64,000 bases of DNA from Flavobacteriales bacterium. GTDB taxonomy: Bacteria; Bacteroidota; Bacteroidia; UBA10329. Positions 48,442-57,131 of this stretch are shown piece by piece (the first letter of the stretch is position 1; each line of letters starts with the position of its first letter). The notes under the pieces were generated by a model. It saw nothing but the letters and a program-made list of their open reading frames with translations, was not told the origin of the DNA and made no database searches. The stretch lies in assembly GCA_021739695.1 (NCBI GenBank), contig JAIPBM010000007.1, forward strand, positions 1 through 64,000, in the 5' to 3' direction. The translations under genes and the position numbers were made by a program.

Positions 48442-49431
48442 TCAACGATTTTCGAAGACGATTGTTGAAATATCTTTGATTACCTGAGCCTGTTGTTGCC
48501 AATCATTTCCTCTGGTCATAACGCATAACAGATAAGGAGATTTGTCATCGTATATGATTCCACAATCGTGCAATTGTTTTATATCTGAGTCTACCGAACC
48601 GCGTTCTCCGAACTTACTTGAAACGATAGTTCCCTCAGGAAGACCAGCCCTTAATCCATCTTTGAAGTTGGAACGAGACAATATTTCAAGCGCCAATTGT
48701 GAATTTTCCTGCGACAGATAAGTTGAGTTATAGAGTATTCTGAAAAATGACGAATACTCCTTTATAGTAAGGAAATCATCAGGTGTTGAAGCATTCGGTT
48801 CTTCCATACCAAGATCAGCCCAGAGAACTTTTGTGAATCCAGCGGAAACCAACTCCCTCAAAATAAGATTCTTGGCATTATTATCAGATTTTATAATCAT
48901 ACGCTCCAACAAATCAAGCACGCGATAACTTTTGCCTAATTCAATCATTTCATCGCTGATGTTGGCCGTATATTCATCAATAGACTCCGAATCAAAAACA
49001 ATTTGCTTTTGTAGGAATTCAGGTTTAACTTCTGAATATTTTAAGGCTCCAATCAGAAAAGTGACTTTAAGAAGGCTGGCTGGAGAAAATACTTCTTTCT
49101 CATTTATCCCTATCCACGGTCCATTGTTCAAGTCTCTGTAATAAACAGAAATAGAGTTCACTCGACCATCATGAATTATCTCCTTAGTGAATTCATTCAA
49201 CTTGGATCTAAGCTGTTTGTCTTTCAGCGCATCAGACGGAGTGTAGCTGTCACACTCGAGCAAGGGATTGATGAACTTATGTTTTCCAGGAACGCGCGTC
49301 TCTTGAGTTTGTGCAGAAACAGGCCGAGATTCAACGTTTTCTTTCTTAAGCAGCACTCCCGAATGCCCAACGTAAAACGAGGCTATCGCTACTGCGACAA
49401 TTAACCCTACCACTCCAATCCATCTAGCCAT
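48442..49431 (-). CDS. class A beta-lactamase-like serine hydrolase
   Basis: A 329-residue exported or membrane-anchored protein. An N-terminal helix (5-22) is followed by a class A beta-lactamase fold. The active-site SxxK is S119-L-L-K122 (FSPASLLKV). The second motif is S182-D-N184 (IKSDNNAK). The third motif, normally KTG, is K273-F-G275 (SSKFGERGSVD). The SxxK and SDN motifs are intact, so an acyl-enzyme is expected, but the changed KTG makes true beta-lactamase activity uncertain. A peptidoglycan or peptide substrate is equally possible. It lies convergent with the GT39-like gene; the gap between stops is 12 bases. Confidence 0.82.
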   Translation of the reverse strand: MARWIGVVGLIVAVAIASFYVGHSGVLLKKENVESRPVSAQTQETRVPGKHKFINPLLECDSYTPSDALKDKQLRSKLNEFTKEIIHDGRVNSISVYYRDLNNGPWIGINEKEVFSPASLLKVTFLIGALKYSEVKPEFLQKQIVFDSESIDEYTANISDEMIELGKSYRVLDLLERMIIKSDNNAKNLILRELVSAGFTKVLWADLGMEEPNASTPDDFLTIKEYSSFFRILYNSTYLSQENSQLALEILSRSNFKDGLRAGLPEGTIVSSKFGERGSVDSDIKQLHDCGIIYDDKSPYLLCVMTRGNDWQQQAQVIKDISTIVFENR

Positions 49432-49503
49432 TCTACCAAGAAAATATAATGCGAAATTAATGCAGGTTTCTCAACGATTTTGACAGCCAATTAACCAATG
49501 GAA

Positions 49504-49538
49504 ATAAAAAAAGCATCTTCGCAAATGCGAAGAGGCTT
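49504..49538 (-). terminator. Rho-independent terminator after groL
   Basis: AAGCATCTTCGCA (49511-49523) pairs with TGCGAAGAGGCTT (49526-49538) with one mismatch. On the minus strand TTTTTTTATTTC follows (complement of 49501-49512). It lies about 25 bases downstream of the groL stop. Confidence 0.8.
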
Positions 49539-49560
49539 TTCCAATTTTCGACTGATAGGA

Positions 49561-51207
<1,647 letters not shown>

Positions 51208-51229
51208 TTAGATTTTTTGATTTGATGAA

Positions 51230-51508
51230 TTAAACGATTGCGAAAATATCAGACTCACGCATGATGAGCACATCGGTTCCGTCAACAGTAATTTCTGTTC
51301 CCGCATACTTTCCGTAAAGGACCGTATCACCAACTTTCACAGTCATTGGCTCGTCTTTTTTACCTGTTCCTACAGCAACCACCTTCCCTTTTTGTGGCTT
51401 TTCTTTAGCCGTATCTGGAATGTAAATTCCTGAAGCTGTTTTTTCTTCGGCAACCGCTGCTTGAACCACAACTCTGTCGGCCAATGGTTTGATTTTAATA
51501 GCTCCCAT
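51230..51508 (-). CDS. groS: co-chaperonin GroES
   Basis: A 92-residue cap of the GroEL ring. The core strand [42 protein letters not shown] contains the mobile loop ([12 protein letters not shown]). The final strands [13 protein letters not shown] are typical. The start is in a 163-base gap downstream of secG in the same direction. No CIRCE repeat (TTAGCACTC-N9-GAGTGCTAA) is visible before it. Confidence 0.97.
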   Translation of the reverse strand: MGAIKIKPLADRVVVQAAVAEEKTASGIYIPDTAKEKPQKGKVVAVGTGKKDEPMTVKVGDTVLYGKYAGTEITVDGTDVLIMRESDIFAIV

Positions 51509-51611
51509 TTTATAATTATTGATTTAGTGAATATTGTTTTGGTGACTCGCCCCTGTCACATTTTGTGCCATCGACCAATTGCAGACAATAGGGCTGAAAT
51601 GATGGCATAGG

Positions 51612-51650
51612 CACAAAAAAAATGTCAGAATGTGTGACATCCTGACATTT
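51612..51650 (-). terminator. Rho-independent terminator after secG
   Basis: AAATGTCAG (51620-51628) pairs with CTGACATTT (51642-51650). On the minus strand a run of T residues follows (complement of the A-run 51614-51622). It lies about 22 bases after the secG stop and separates it from groS. Confidence 0.8.
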
Positions 51651-51671
51651 CTTAAAATGTGTATTTGGAGA

Positions 51672-51992
51672 TTATTCCACCGGAAGTGGCTCGCCTGCAT
51701 CTTCGCTTTGCGCTGGCATGGCTGCGTTCTCTACTTGCTCTTGAATGGCAGATTCTTCTTGAGTCTCTCCTCTTTCAATAAAGAAGTTTGAACCAAGCGT
51801 AAGAACCATAAGGGCAATGGTAAGATACCAAGTGGCTTTTTCTAGGAAATCGCCAGTTCTTTGAACTCCGATAATTTGGTTTGACGATGAAAAATCGGAG
51901 GCCAAACCTCCACCTTTGCTGTTTTGAACCATTACTACGCCAACCAGTAGAAGGCAAACAACAATGATCAAAATGATAACGAGTGTGTACAT
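51672..51992 (-). CDS. secG: preprotein translocase subunit SecG
   Basis: A 106-residue inner-membrane subunit of the Sec translocon with two helices. Helix one is LVIILIIVVCLLLVGVVMVQ. The conserved SKGGGLASDFSSSNQIIGVQRTGDFLEKATW loop leads to helix two, YLTIALMVLTLGSNFF. It ends in an acidic tail (EESAIQEQVENAAMPAQSEDAGEPLPVE), longer than in E. coli and common in Bacteroidota. It starts 1 base after the stop of the 276-residue protein, so it belongs to the miaB-lptE transcript. Confidence 0.95.
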   Translation of the reverse strand: MYTLVIILIIVVCLLLVGVVMVQNSKGGGLASDFSSSNQIIGVQRTGDFLEKATWYLTIALMVLTLGSNFFIERGETQEESAIQEQVENAAMPAQSEDAGEPLPVE

Positions 51993-51993
51993 T

Positions 51994-52824
51994 TTATAAT
52001 GAATTCAGTTTATCGTCTATTTCTTTTAAACGGGCGGCAAAGTAAACGCTTTTCTCTGGATATTTCAAGCTAAGTGATGCATAGGCTTGACTTGCCAATT
52101 CGTATTTCTCTTGTTGGAAATAAATATCGGCCAGTGTTTCTGAAACAACCGTGAAATCTTCTTCCATGCTTTTGGATGCAACTTTCTGCGGATTGAAGAA
52201 TTCTGCCCGCTTTCTCGGAGCATCTGATTGCTGCGTTAAGAAGTGCTCTATCAGCTCAATATTGCTTCGTGCAGGCACCGATCTTGTGCTTTTAGCATCT
52301 GCCTTTGTCTCTTGTTTGGAACTGCTTTTTCCCGATTCGGTAAAAGCCAACCATTCGCTGAAACTGAGTTCGTCTGGTCCGGTTTGCTCAGGTTCTTCCA
52401 ATTCATTGGATTGAACCAATTCAGGAAGATCGGCTGTTTCTAGTTGATAGATGATCGGTTCAGGAATGAGGTCATACAACGATTCGTGTTCAACTTCTAC
52501 CGTTTCAAGCTGCTCATCGCGTACAATTTCAAGTGGCACTAGCTCCGGAATTTCCCCTTCAACAGGTTCAATCGGTTTCGGCTTCGTTTTCTTTCTGTCG
52601 TGCAAATAATCGTGCAGCAACTTTCTGTCTGATGCCATTACCGCAGCCAACTGCAACTGATTCAATTGGTCGATGTGATTTTCGATCTGCAGATTTTTCG
52701 CAAGCATCATCTGTGCCGCTTGGAAGTATGGATAACGACTGATCACTTCGCGCAATTGCGCAATGCTATCCGCATTCATCAAAGCCGGGTTCTCGAGCCA
52801 ATGGTAGAATTGATCTTGCGTCAT
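51994..52824 (-). CDS. TPR-like cytoplasmic protein of unknown function
   Basis: A 276-residue protein without signal peptide. The N-terminal helical part (FYHWLENPALMNADSIAQLREVISRYPYFQAAQMMLAKNLQ) and C-terminal TPR-like repeat (SETLADIYFQQEKYELASQAYASLSLKYPEKSVYFAARL) are separated by a long acidic, low-complexity linker (about 95-175). It is a conserved hypothetical of Bacteroidota, located between lptE (1-base overlap of stop and start) and secG (1-base gap). It probably serves envelope assembly or translocation. This is inferred from position only. Confidence 0.68.
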   Translation of the reverse strand: MTQDQFYHWLENPALMNADSIAQLREVISRYPYFQAAQMMLAKNLQIENHIDQLNQLQLAAVMASDRKLLHDYLHDRKKTKPKPIEPVEGEIPELVPLEIVRDEQLETVEVEHESLYDLIPEPIIYQLETADLPELVQSNELEEPEQTGPDELSFSEWLAFTESGKSSSKQETKADAKSTRSVPARSNIELIEHFLTQQSDAPRKRAEFFNPQKVASKSMEEDFTVVSETLADIYFQQEKYELASQAYASLSLKYPEKSVYFAARLKEIDDKLNSL

Positions 52825-53342
52825 TACCAGTTTACAACTGCTTCGTTGAAAATGTCCAATATCAATTGGTCGTTAATTTCTTCAATTAACGACTGCTCTA
52901 CATCCGTAATGTTTTGTGTGGCATCAAAATCGGCAAATCGTGTGAACGATTTTTCGAAGCTCTTGGAATCATCCTTCGTGTCAGTGTAATTGACATTTAC
53001 ACTGATGGTGAGTCGGTTTTTGGCGGCTGTTTCGTTGCCTTGGATGGCAACTGGCTTAGTCTGATAGGCAGAAATGTAGCCTTCAAATCGAATATCTCCA
53101 CCCTTATTCAATAGATCAAGATTGGATCTACTAATGAACAATTGGCGCAAGGCTTCGGTAAATGCCTGAGGCATATTGGCCGGTGCCAATGGTGCGTAAG
53201 AAGGGAAGAAATCGATGCTGACAGATTTGACCTCTGGTGAGATGCTAGCACCTGTGAAGGAATAGACTCCGCAACCCGCCCAAAGCGGGAAAATTAGAAG
53301 CACTAAAACCTTGAAATACGAAACAAGTGAAAACCTCGTCAC
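52824..53342 (-). CDS. lptE: LPS assembly lipoprotein LptE
   Basis: A 172-residue outer-membrane lipoprotein that plugs LptD in lipopolysaccharide export. The signal FKVLVLLIFPLWAGC ends with the lipobox Cys. The core GVYSFTGASISPEVKSVSIDFFPSYAPLAPANMPQAFTEALRQLFISRSNLDLL is the LptE family hallmark. An ATG 41 codons upstream (53465) is in frame, but its extra residues (RNPKYEIRN, VIARNEAIS) are translations of repeat DNA (53337-53461). I therefore use the GTG at 53342, which gives a compact lipoprotein signal (MTRFSLVSYFKVL). It overlaps the next gene by 1 base. Confidence 0.8.
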   Translation of the reverse strand: MTRFSLVSYFKVLVLLIFPLWAGCGVYSFTGASISPEVKSVSIDFFPSYAPLAPANMPQAFTEALRQLFISRSNLDLLNKGGDIRFEGYISAYQTKPVAIQGNETAAKNRLTISVNVNYTDTKDDSKSFEKSFTRFADFDATQNITDVEQSLIEEINDQLILDIFNEAVVNW

Positions 53343-53461
53343 TGCGAGGGAGGAACAACCGTGGTGATCTGTGTGATAGAAAGAGATTGCTTCGTTCCTC
53401 GCAATGACGCACTGTGTATTAGGCTTTCCGTTTCGGATTTCATATTTCGGATTTCGGATTT
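53337..53461. repeat. interspersed palindromic repeat plus short tandem repeat, in-frame in the lptE ORF
   Basis: The ends CGTCACTGCGAGGGAGGAAC (53337-53356) and GTTCCTCGCAATGACG (53394-53409) form an inverted repeat with a 4-base insertion, around a 73-base element. Immediately after (about 53424-53461) the units TTTCGGATT repeat imperfectly three to four times. It lies between the sigma-54 activator stop (53466) and the likely lptE start, and is read in frame as the first 41 codons of the longer ORF. Confidence 0.8.
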
Positions 53462-53465
53462 TCAT

Positions 53466-54713
53466 TTATCCAAGGTTGTACTCTTTTATCTTTCGATAGA
53501 GCGTTCGTTCGGAGATTCCCAATTCTTGAGAAGCCGCTTTTCGCTTTCCACGATGACGCTCCAACGCTTTCTTGATCAATTCTATTTCACGGTCTTCGAG
53601 CGAAAGTGATTCTTCCACCTCTTCGTGTTCTTCGTAAGGCTGTTCTCCAGCTCTATGAACCTGTACTTCGTGAACGCTTGGCCCAAAATCGGAAGCGCCT
53701 GCCGGTGCAACATCTTGATGCAATCTTCTGATGGTAGACGCGTGATGCTCCGTTATGTCCTCGTCATTCTGACCCGACACGACATCAAGCACCAATTTTT
53801 TCAGGTCGTTGATGTCGCGTTTCATATCGAAAAGCACCTTATACATCAATTCGCGTTCAGAGAAATCTGTTTGTGCATCTCCACTTCCAGATGAACCTGA
53901 TGCAGTTCTAACTGCTGGAAGATTAGTCTTGCCATGATCTGGCAAATAATTGCGCAGCACATCCACTCCTATCTCGCGCTCCTTTTCGATGATGGAAATC
54001 TGCTCTGTAATATTTCGCAGCTGACGGATATTTCCTGGCCAGCGATAATTCATGAGCATCACTCGCGCCTCTTCCGTCAGTCGAACACCTGGCATTCTGT
54101 ACTTCTCGGCAAAGTCGCCCGCAAATTTCCTGAACAACAATGGCACATCTTCTTGGCGTTCGCGCAGGCTCGGAATGATGATCGGCACCGTATTCAAACG
54201 GTAATAAAGGTCTTCTCTGAATTTGCCTTTGCTGATAGCATCTGGAATATTGACATTGGTTGCAGCCACAATCCGAACATTGGTTTTCAATGGTTTGGAA
54301 GAACCAACCTTTATGAACTCGCCTGTTTCCAGCACACGCAGCAATCGTACTTGTGTTGACATTGGCAATTCGGCCACTTCATCCAAAAAGATGGTACCGC
54401 CATCTGCTACTTCGAAATAACCTTTTCGTGCTTCGTGCGCTCCAGTAAACGAACCTTTTTCGTGGCCGAATAGCTCTGAGTCGATGGTTCCTTCTGGTAT
54501 GGCTCCACAGTTTACAGCGATGTAAGAACCATGCTTGCGCGAGCCCATCTGATGGATGATCTGCGGCAAAGCTTCCTTCCCCGTTCCGCTTTCTCCTGTC
54601 ACCAACACCGAAATATCGGTTGGTGCCACTTGCATGGCTGTATTGATTGCATGATTGAGCAAAGGTGAATGCCCAATGATGCCGAAACGCTGTTTTATCT
54701 GATCAACTGTCAT
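53466..54713 (-). CDS. sigma-54-dependent transcriptional activator (no receiver domain)
   Basis: A 415-residue bacterial enhancer-binding protein. The AAA+ domain (about 12-240) has Walker A GESGTGKE (40-47), the sigma-54 contact loop GSFTGA (87-92; Ser in place of the common Ala), Walker B TIFLDE (107-112) and a sensor region. A linker follows, then a C-terminal Fis-type helix-turn-helix (about 375-412, ALERHRGKRKAASQELGISERTLYRKIKEY). There is no receiver or ligand domain at the N-terminus, so control must come from expression, ATPase regulation or an unseen partner. It lies between miaB (10-base gap) and lptE. Confidence 0.93.
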   Translation of the reverse strand: MTVDQIKQRFGIIGHSPLLNHAINTAMQVAPTDISVLVTGESGTGKEALPQIIHQMGSRKHGSYIAVNCGAIPEGTIDSELFGHEKGSFTGAHEARKGYFEVADGGTIFLDEVAELPMSTQVRLLRVLETGEFIKVGSSKPLKTNVRIVAATNVNIPDAISKGKFREDLYYRLNTVPIIIPSLRERQEDVPLLFRKFAGDFAEKYRMPGVRLTEEARVMLMNYRWPGNIRQLRNITEQISIIEKEREIGVDVLRNYLPDHGKTNLPAVRTASGSSGSGDAQTDFSERELMYKVLFDMKRDINDLKKLVLDVVSGQNDEDITEHHASTIRRLHQDVAPAGASDFGPSVHEVQVHRAGEQPYEEHEEVEESLSLEDREIELIKKALERHRGKRKAASQELGISERTLYRKIKEYNLG

Positions 54714-54723
54714 TACTCAAATT

Positions 54724-56166
54724 TCATTTTACGGCTGTTCCCAATAGCGTGGCCGATGTACAATCGTTCACGAAAACATCCACGTAATCGCCTTTTTTGA
54801 AATTTTCCTTCGGAAAAACAATCACTTTATTCTGAGGATTTCTTCCCTGAAGCATATCGTCCGACTTTTTGGATGTTCCTTCAACCAAGACTCGGAAGGT
54901 TTTTCCGAGATCTTTCTTATTGCTTTCATGCGAGCTTTTGGCCTGCACTTCAATTACCTCAGAAAGCCGTCTTCCCTTCACTTCTTCAGGAATATCATCT
55001 TCCATTTTCTTGGCCGCGGCAGTTCCTGGTCGTTCAGAGTATTTGAACATATAGGCAAAATCGAAACCTACCTGTTCCATCAAACTCAAAGTGTCTTGAT
55101 GGTCTTCTTCCGTTTCTGTACAGAAACCCGTGATAATATCCGTTGAAAGTCCGCAATCTGGAACGATCTCTTTGATCTTGGCCATGCGCTCGAAGTACCA
55201 TTCGCGGCTATAACCACGATTCATCAATTCAAGCAAGCGCGTGCTGCCAGATTGAACAGGCAAGTGAATGTAGGAGCAGATATTCTCGTATTCCGCCATC
55301 GCATACAGCACATCATCGTGCATATCCTTAGGATGAGATGTAGAGAAACGAACACGCAGATCAGGATTGATCTTGGCAACCATCACCAATAGTTCTGCAA
55401 AACTGACTGTTCCGCTAAGGTCGTTTCGAGCAAGAATGTCTTTTTTGAGGCCTCCTCCGCCCCACAAATAGCTATCTACGTTTTGACCTAGAAGGGTTAC
55501 TTCCTTGTAGCCATCGGCAAAAAGTTGAGTGCACTCCTGAACAATGGATTCTGGATCGCGGCTGCGTTCCCTTCCTCTAGTGAATGGAACCACGCAGAAA
55601 CTGCACATATTATCGCATCCACGTGTAATGGAAACGAAAGCACTGACGCCATTTCCGCCCAAACGGACTGGACTGATATCGGCATAGGTTTCTTCTCTGG
55701 AAAGCAAAACGTTGACTGCTTTCTGACCTGATTCGGCTACACGAACGAGGTTTGGAAGATCGCGGTAACTATCTGGTCCAACGACAATATCTACGAGTTT
55801 TTCTTCTTCGAGCAGTTTGGTTTTGAGACGCTCTGCCATGCAGCCCATTACACCGATAACCATATCGGGATTGTTCCTTTTGGCTTTACGGAAGATATTC
55901 AATCGACCACGGACGCGCACTTCGGCATTGTCGCGGATGGCGCAAGTGTTTACGAAAATGACATCGGCCTCTTCCATCACTTTGGTGGTTTCAAAACCTT
56001 CATCAATAAGCACGGATGCTACGATCTCGCTATCGGAGAAATTCATGGCGCAGCCGTATGATTCTATGTAGAGTTTCTTGCCTGTGCCTGTTTTTATAGG
56101 CATGTCCAAAGCTTCGCCTTGTCTGGTCTCGTCTATGTCTTTAACTGAAATATCTTGGTTCCGCAT
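54724..56166 (-). CDS. miaB: tRNA-2-methylthio-N6-dimethylallyladenosine synthase
   Basis: A 480-residue radical SAM methylthiotransferase that modifies A37 of tRNAs reading U-starting codons. The N-terminal domain has its three Cys for one iron-sulfur cluster: YGCAMN, NTCAIRD and GCMAERL. The radical SAM motif is CxxxCxxC in [17 protein letters not shown], followed by [14 protein letters not shown]-terminal TRAM domain (about 405-475) is present. All six Cys are in place. It is the first gene of the minus-strand run miaB, activator, lptE, TPR-like gene, secG. Confidence 0.97.
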   Translation of the reverse strand: MRNQDISVKDIDETRQGEALDMPIKTGTGKKLYIESYGCAMNFSDSEIVASVLIDEGFETTKVMEEADVIFVNTCAIRDNAEVRVRGRLNIFRKAKRNNPDMVIGVMGCMAERLKTKLLEEEKLVDIVVGPDSYRDLPNLVRVAESGQKAVNVLLSREETYADISPVRLGGNGVSAFVSITRGCDNMCSFCVVPFTRGRERSRDPESIVQECTQLFADGYKEVTLLGQNVDSYLWGGGGLKKDILARNDLSGTVSFAELLVMVAKINPDLRVRFSTSHPKDMHDDVLYAMAEYENICSYIHLPVQSGSTRLLELMNRGYSREWYFERMAKIKEIVPDCGLSTDIITGFCTETEEDHQDTLSLMEQVGFDFAYMFKYSERPGTAAAKKMEDDIPEEVKGRRLSEVIEVQAKSSHESNKKDLGKTFRVLVEGTSKKSDDMLQGRNPQNKVIVFPKENFKKGDYVDVFVNDCTSATLLGTAVK

Positions 56167-56238
56167 CTTAAAAAATTGGAGCGCAAAGGTACTTAAAAGA
56201 AATACGAATCTGTCAGTTTGGCAGACGATTGATAGCGC

Positions 56239-56314
56239 TGCGTGAGGGACGGAAGCGGCATCCTTTTTTGTTTTTCACAAAAAAGATATAGCGGACTGCC
56301 CGACCCGAATTTGC
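56239..56314. repeat. dispersed intergenic repeat, copy B (opposite orientation to copy A)
   Basis: Read on the minus strand it contains GGGTCGGGCAGTCCGC then TATATCTTTTTT and AAAAAAGGATGCCGCTTCC followed by TCCCTCACGCAGC, matching the arms of the element at 22021-22155. The insert found in copy A is absent here. It lies in the 248-base gap between miaB and the GT2 gene. Confidence 0.75.
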
Positions 56315-56414
56315 GCTGGGTTTGTGCGGTGGCGAGGGACACGCCCTCTTTCGTGAACGAACGGACTGAAGGCGAAGATGCTCAACAAAGGGTTTCGCTA
56401 TTTTCGCCCTGCGA

Positions 56415-57131
56415 ATGAGCTCACCGAAAACTGTTGATATTGTTGTGCCTTGCTTCAACCCAAGAAGCGGTTGGGAAACGATTCTTTCGGAGAGCGTGAC
56501 AAAGCTGAAAAATGGCCTGCCTGAAGGCGCGCTGGGCTTGGTGATTCTGGTAAATGATGGTTCGACAAGCGGCATTTCGGAAGATGTGGTGGCGCAGCTG
56601 ATGGCGCGAACGCCTGAACTGAAATTGATCGAATACCCGAAAAATATGGGCAAAGGCTACGCGGTGCGGATGGGAATTCGATCGAGCGAAGCTGATCTTC
56701 AGATTTATACAGATGTGGATTTTCCGTATGTGGAGACTTCGATATTTGAGTTTTACGGAGTCTTGTCGGAGAATGAAACGGATGTGGTGGTGGCGAGCCG
56801 CGGACAGACGTATTATGATTCGCTTTCGGCTTTCCGTAGAATATTATCGAAATCGTTGCGTTGGCTGAACGGTTTGCTGTTTGGGCTGAAAATAAAGGAT
56901 ACGCAAGGTGGTTTGAAGGGATTCAATGCTGCTGGTCGCGAGGTGTTTTTGCAAACGCGCGTGAACCGTTACCTGTTTGATCTGGAATTCATTCAACAGG
57001 CTTCGAAAGTTGGTCTGAGGCTGAAAGCAATTGACGTGAAACTGAAACCAGACATTATACTGCCATCGCCAAGCCCAACGATCTTGCTGAAGGAATTGAA
57101 TAATTTCGTTCGACTTCTATTCTCGAGATAG
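56415..57131 (+). CDS. family 2 glycosyltransferase (dolichyl-phosphate mannose synthase-like)
   Basis: A 238-residue inverting glycosyltransferase. The GT2 core begins TVDIVVPCFNPRSGWE. The nucleotide-binding VNDGST motif and the metal-binding Asp pair in QIYTDVDFPYV, with NMGKGYAVRMGI between, follow the DPM1-like order, ending with the C-terminal segment GGLKGFNAAGREVFLQTRVNRYLFDLEFIQQASKVGLRLKAIDV. There is no membrane anchor. It is the first gene of a tight plus-strand set with two membrane proteins, overlapping the next by 1 base (TAGTG). Confidence 0.92.
   Translation: MSSPKTVDIVVPCFNPRSGWETILSESVTKLKNGLPEGALGLVILVNDGSTSGISEDVVAQLMARTPELKLIEYPKNMGKGYAVRMGIRSSEADLQIYTDVDFPYVETSIFEFYGVLSENETDVVVASRGQTYYDSLSAFRRILSKSLRWLNGLLFGLKIKDTQGGLKGFNAAGREVFLQTRVNRYLFDLEFIQQASKVGLRLKAIDVKLKPDIILPSPSPTILLKELNNFVRLLFSR

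Noticed and set aside
51509-51671. CIRCE-type heat-shock operator before groS
   Set aside because: No TTAGCACTC-type inverted repeat in the gap; only the secG terminator and short weak hairpins.
53343-53465. ATG start at 53465 for lptE
   Set aside because: The extra codons are repeat translations; the GTG at 53342 gives a proper lipoprotein signal. Not excluded by experiment.
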